Origin: Actinomycetes bacterium
Lineage (GTDB): Bacteria > Actinomycetota > Acidimicrobiia > Acidimicrobiales > SZUA-35
Assembly (NCBI GenBank): GCA_024280015.1
Contig: JAJRQY010000116.1
Coordinates: 1 to 38,288 of the forward strand
DNA: 38,288 bases
Reading direction: 5' to 3'
Shown: positions 35,803-38,288 of the stretch, piece after piece
Position numbering within the stretch: position 1 is the first letter of the stretch
Layout of the letters: every line of letters starts with the position of its first letter
Program-made: the position numbers and the translations under genes
Notes under the pieces: model-generated
The model's input: only the letters and a program-made list of their open reading frames with translations
Databases searched by the model: none
What the model was told of the DNA's origin: nothing

Positions 35803-36836
35803 CCGCATTGGCCAAGGGTGTTGGGTAAGCCAGTCTGCCCGGCTGCGATTGCCCGATCTCGATAGGCCACCAGTTCCGGGTAGGCCTCAAAGAACTGCAA
35901 TCGTGGTTCTGCCTCATCGGGAACCTCGAGGCCATAAACAAAAGCGGAGAACGCCTCGGCAAAATCTTCCTCCGGGTGGCTGGCCGCATAGCTGCCGAGG
36001 AAGGCTCGATCCAGCGTGCAGCGGTCCTCGCCGCCCTCCTCATCTATCGAACCAGACTTCGGCAGATCATCCAACATCTCCTGGGTCCAGAATGCGTCGA
36101 CCCAAGCCGCAATGTAGGAGTCGGGCAAGAAACAGACATAGCCGTTGTAGTAGGCATCGCAGCTACTTCGCCGCAGGGTCTCATCGAATTGCTCGGGTTC
36201 TTGAGTGAAGACGTGACTCAGCTCATGCGCCATCGTCAGCCGCAGTTCTTGCAGGTCATCGGCGGAGAAGACGTCAACGGCAATGATGAATTCGTCATAG
36301 GTGTCAACCGATGCTGGCCCGGCGAAGGCGAAGACGGTGTTGGACTCGATTCCGGCGAAGAGTTTGATTGGCAACAACTGCTCAGGGTCCGTGAATTCAT
36401 CCAACAGGTCCCAGCTTTGGAGAACCTCGTCGCTGGCCTCACCAAAACACAGGTCGCCGAGCATCCCGTCCTCGACCTCATAGATTGCGACTACCGGGCC
36501 ATCTTCTTCGCCAATGGTGTCCGGCTCGCAGGCAACGGCTGCAGTCTCGTCTTGACGTTCTCGATTGGTGCCAGAGGATCCGTTGTCTCCAGATGAGTCA
36601 TCGTCACTCCGACTCATCTCCGACGCAGTTGACTCTTCATCCCCGCTTGTGGATTGCCTTGTTGCACCCTCGTCCAACGACTTGGAATCACTGCCTGACG
36701 AGCCCGTGACCGACTCAAAAATGTCGGTCCGCGTGCCCAGCACAACCACAGTCCCTGCACCAAGAGCGAACAGTCCCAAGAATCCAAACAACCCGATCAG
36801 CAAGAGGGTTCGGGTAGATCGGGACATTTGCGGCAC
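35799..36836 (-). CDS. Membrane-anchored HEXXH metallopeptidase-like protein
   Basis: A 345-residue protein. A signal-anchor helix lies at ~11-34 and a Ser/Asp/Glu-rich linker at ~42-100. An extracytoplasmic domain follows with the zinc-binding HEXXH motif at H204-H208 (MAHELSHVF) and, about 80 residues later, HPEEDFAEAFSAFV, whose Glu residues (E289, E290 or E294) could supply the third ligand. Six Cys in the extracytoplasmic part may form disulfides. This is the layout of gluzincin-type peptidases, but I cannot name the family. No convincing ribosome site precedes ATG 36836, but ATG 36827 keeps the same anchor. Confidence 0.78.
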   Translation of the reverse strand: MPQMSRSTRTLLLIGLFGFLGLFALGAGTVVVLGTRTDIFESVTGSSGSDSKSLDEGATRQSTSGDEESTASEMSRSDDDSSGDNGSSGTNRERQDETAAVACEPDTIGEEDGPVVAIYEVEDGMLGDLCFGEASDEVLQSWDLLDEFTDPEQLLPIKLFAGIESNTVFAFAGPASVDTYDEFIIAVDVFSADDLQELRLTMAHELSHVFTQEPEQFDETLRRSSCDAYYNGYVCFLPDSYIAAWVDAFWTQEMLDDLPKSGSIDEEGGEDRCTLDRAFLGSYAASHPEEDFAEAFSAFVYGLEVPDEAEPRLQFFEAYPELVAYRDRAIAAGQTGLPNTLGQCG

Positions 36837-36888
36837 GATAGCAATGATCGGTTACAAGTGGGGTCCTCTGAAGCGCTAGCTTCGTGCC

Positions 36889-38019
36889 ATGAGGTCACGA
36901 ATCGGAATCATTGGCGGCGGTATTGCCGGAATGAGTGCAGCCCACTTCTTAGCCGAACGAATCGGCGGCGAGAACATTGTCCTGGTCGAGGCCGAAGAAC
37001 AGCTCACACACCACACCACTGGCCGTTCCGCCGCCATCCTCATCGAGAACTATGGGGCACTCCCCGTTCGGGGCCTGACCCGAGCAGGCCTCTCGTTCTT
37101 ACGGAACCCCCCACCTGATCTGGTTGATGCCCCAATCACAACACCACGCGGAAGCTTATTCGTGGCCACCCCTGGTGAGGATGAAGAGATCGAACGGATC
37201 ATCGCTGAGGCGGCCGAGAACGGTGTCGAACAACACGAACTCACTCCCGATGAAGCCCTCAAATTGTGCCCCATGCTGCGGCCCGACGTCCACTCCCGGG
37301 CCCTCTATGAACCTGCGGCTTCAGACATTGACGTTGCCGGTCTCCACCAGGCCTACCTACGCGGATTCCGCCGAGCAGGGGGGACGATCGTGACCTCAAA
37401 CCGAATTGAGGACATCACCAGAACCGGTCAGGGCTGGGAACTGGGCTCGACTTCTGAAACTATTGTCGTCGATACGGTGATCAATGCCGCTGGAGCTTGG
37501 GGCGATGTGGTGGCGCAACGGGCTGGGATTGCTCCTATTGGTCTCACCCCCATGCGACGGACCGCCTTCATGGTCAATAGTCCCTTCCAAGACTCTGCTG
37601 ACTGGCCCATTGTCTCCAATGCCGAGCACACCTGGTACGCCAAGCCCGATGGGCCCCAATTCCTGTGTTCGCCTGCAGATGAGACACCAAGCGAGCCATG
37701 TGATGCCAAGCCAGAAGAGCTGGACGTCGCTATCGCCATCGACCGGATCAATGAAGCGACAACCCTTGGCATCCGAAGCGTTTCTTCGCAGTGGGCAGGG
37801 CTTCGGTCCTTCGCCCCCGATCGTGCCCTGGTGATCGGACACGATCCATCCAACGAGAAGTTCTTCTGGTTGGTTGGCCAGGGAGGCATCGGGATTCAAA
37901 CCTCTCCGGGCGCTGGCAAACTGGTCGCTGGGCTGGTTGCTGACGGAGAGCCCGGCGCGGCCTTTGATGGCCTCGATTTGGACCTTGCGGGCCTGCTTCC
38001 GGACCGCCTCCGCTCCTAA
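36889..38019 (+). CDS. DAO-family FAD-dependent oxidoreductase
   Basis: A 376-residue flavoprotein of the D-amino-acid/glycine oxidase family. The FAD motif is RIGIIGGGIAGMSAAHFLAE, with Glu at the end of strand two (VLVEAE). THHTTGRSAA is the family's substrate/FAD loop, and VINAAGAWGD and SSQWAGLRSFAPDRALVIG with a closing VGQGGIGIQTSPGAGKLVA complete the fold. Such enzymes oxidise amino or imino acids; whether it is an oxidase or a dehydrogenase is not clear. It is divergent from the metallopeptidase-like gene with a 52-bp gap. No terminator of note follows; a weak GAGCT-N6-AGCTC stem lies at 38054-38069. Confidence 0.9.
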   Translation: MRSRIGIIGGGIAGMSAAHFLAERIGGENIVLVEAEEQLTHHTTGRSAAILIENYGALPVRGLTRAGLSFLRNPPPDLVDAPITTPRGSLFVATPGEDEEIERIIAEAAENGVEQHELTPDEALKLCPMLRPDVHSRALYEPAASDIDVAGLHQAYLRGFRRAGGTIVTSNRIEDITRTGQGWELGSTSETIVVDTVINAAGAWGDVVAQRAGIAPIGLTPMRRTAFMVNSPFQDSADWPIVSNAEHTWYAKPDGPQFLCSPADETPSEPCDAKPEELDVAIAIDRINEATTLGIRSVSSQWAGLRSFAPDRALVIGHDPSNEKFFWLVGQGGIGIQTSPGAGKLVAGLVADGEPGAAFDGLDLDLAGLLPDRLRS

Positions 38020-38082
38020 GCTCTGCGAATCAAACCCATGGCCAACCCAGAATGAGCTGAGTCCAGCTCTCACCAGTCTTTC

Positions 38083-38288
38083 TCAGGCCACATCACCTAG
38101 GATCTCAGCTTTGCTGGCATCCCAGACCCGATCCGGGTCGAGGGTTAGAGTTCCCTCGTGGAGCGGAGTGGCTTTTATCGTCGCGGCCGTCGGCCAGCAC
38201 AAGCTGGTCACCGATCGTCGACCAGATTCAGACACCGGGGCTACCTTTTCGCGACCAGTATCATGCTTGGCACCATTCTCGGGTTGCC
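38083..38288 (-). CDS. C-terminal part of an unknown protein (runs in from right edge)
   Basis: A minus-strand frame is open from the last bases of the window to TGA 38083-38085, about 67 residues (end ...DPDRVWDASKAEILGDVA). It contains TSLCWPTAATIKATPLHEG and a terminal short helix. Its convergent placement with the DAO gene and the absence of stops fit the end of a real gene, but there is too little sequence to name a family. Confidence 0.45.
   Translation of the reverse strand, partial: QPENGAKHDTGREKVAPVSESGRRSVTSLCWPTAATIKATPLHEGTLTLDPDRVWDASKAEILGDVA

Noticed and set aside
37396-38073. 225-residue minus-strand frame opposite the DAO-family gene
   Set aside because: Antisense to a gene with clear FAD-binding motifs; no domain features of its own.

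Overview
The window looks like chromosomal DNA from a moderately high-GC actinobacterium. I infer class Acidimicrobiia or a near relative. The reasons are a homodimeric AceE-type pyruvate dehydrogenase E1, an actinobacterial DlaT/SucB-type E2 with an Ala/Pro-rich linker, a Ku plus LigD-polymerase NHEJ pair, a BTAD regulator, FadE-like and SDR enzymes, several VapBC modules and many GTG/TTG or leaderless starts. No rRNA, tRNA, transposase, phage or CRISPR locus was seen. Both ends cut through genes: a membrane protein at the left edge and the 3' end of a minus-strand ORF at the right edge.

Left third (1-17402). On the minus strand lie leucyl aminopeptidase, an NHEJ pair (Ku and a stand-alone LigD-type polymerase), an unknown membrane protein and an M24 peptidase, followed by two plus-strand unknowns. 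Then comes a lipoate block read leftward: dihydrolipoyl dehydrogenase (E3), E2 acyltransferase and a single ORF fusing octanoyltransferase LipB to lipoyl synthase LipA. A plus-strand protein with internal repeats and a C-terminal J-domain-like segment lacking HPD, and an RNase HI fused to a Rossmann/SLOG-like domain, separate this block from aceE. The E1, E2 and E3 of pyruvate dehydrogenase and the enzymes that lipoylate E2 therefore lie within about 10 kb.

Middle (17403-24784). A ferritin-like diiron protein faces a YVTN-propeller lipoprotein with overlapping stop codons. Next are an alpha/beta hydrolase-fold protein that lacks both a normal start codon and the nucleophile serine, a small conserved-looking protein, a gene-poor 450-bp stretch, a single-pass membrane protein, a large perfect palindrome and an acyl-CoA dehydrogenase. 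Divergent from the dehydrogenase, across a 22-bp operator-like palindrome, are two consecutive PIN-toxin modules.

Right third (24785-38288). O-acetylhomoserine sulfhydrylase overlaps a CoA-binding protein. They are followed by two VOC proteins, a MerR/GyrI-like regulator, an SDR, a third VapBC module, two DUF1059-like small proteins, a BTAD regulator, a Baeyer-Villiger-type monooxygenase coupled to a D-aminoacylase-like amidohydrolase, a two-gene nucleotidyltransferase module resembling a toxin-antitoxin pair, a membrane-anchored HEXXH protein and a DAO-family oxidoreductase.

The most interesting points are the LipB-LipA fusion inside a lipoyl-enzyme gene block, the RNase HI-SLOG fusion, the degenerate J-domain protein, a recurring -10-like hexamer exactly six bases before the start codon of toxin-antitoxin and regulator genes (predicting leaderless transcripts), and the nucleotidyltransferase pair. 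All functional statements are read from sequence motifs without any database search.
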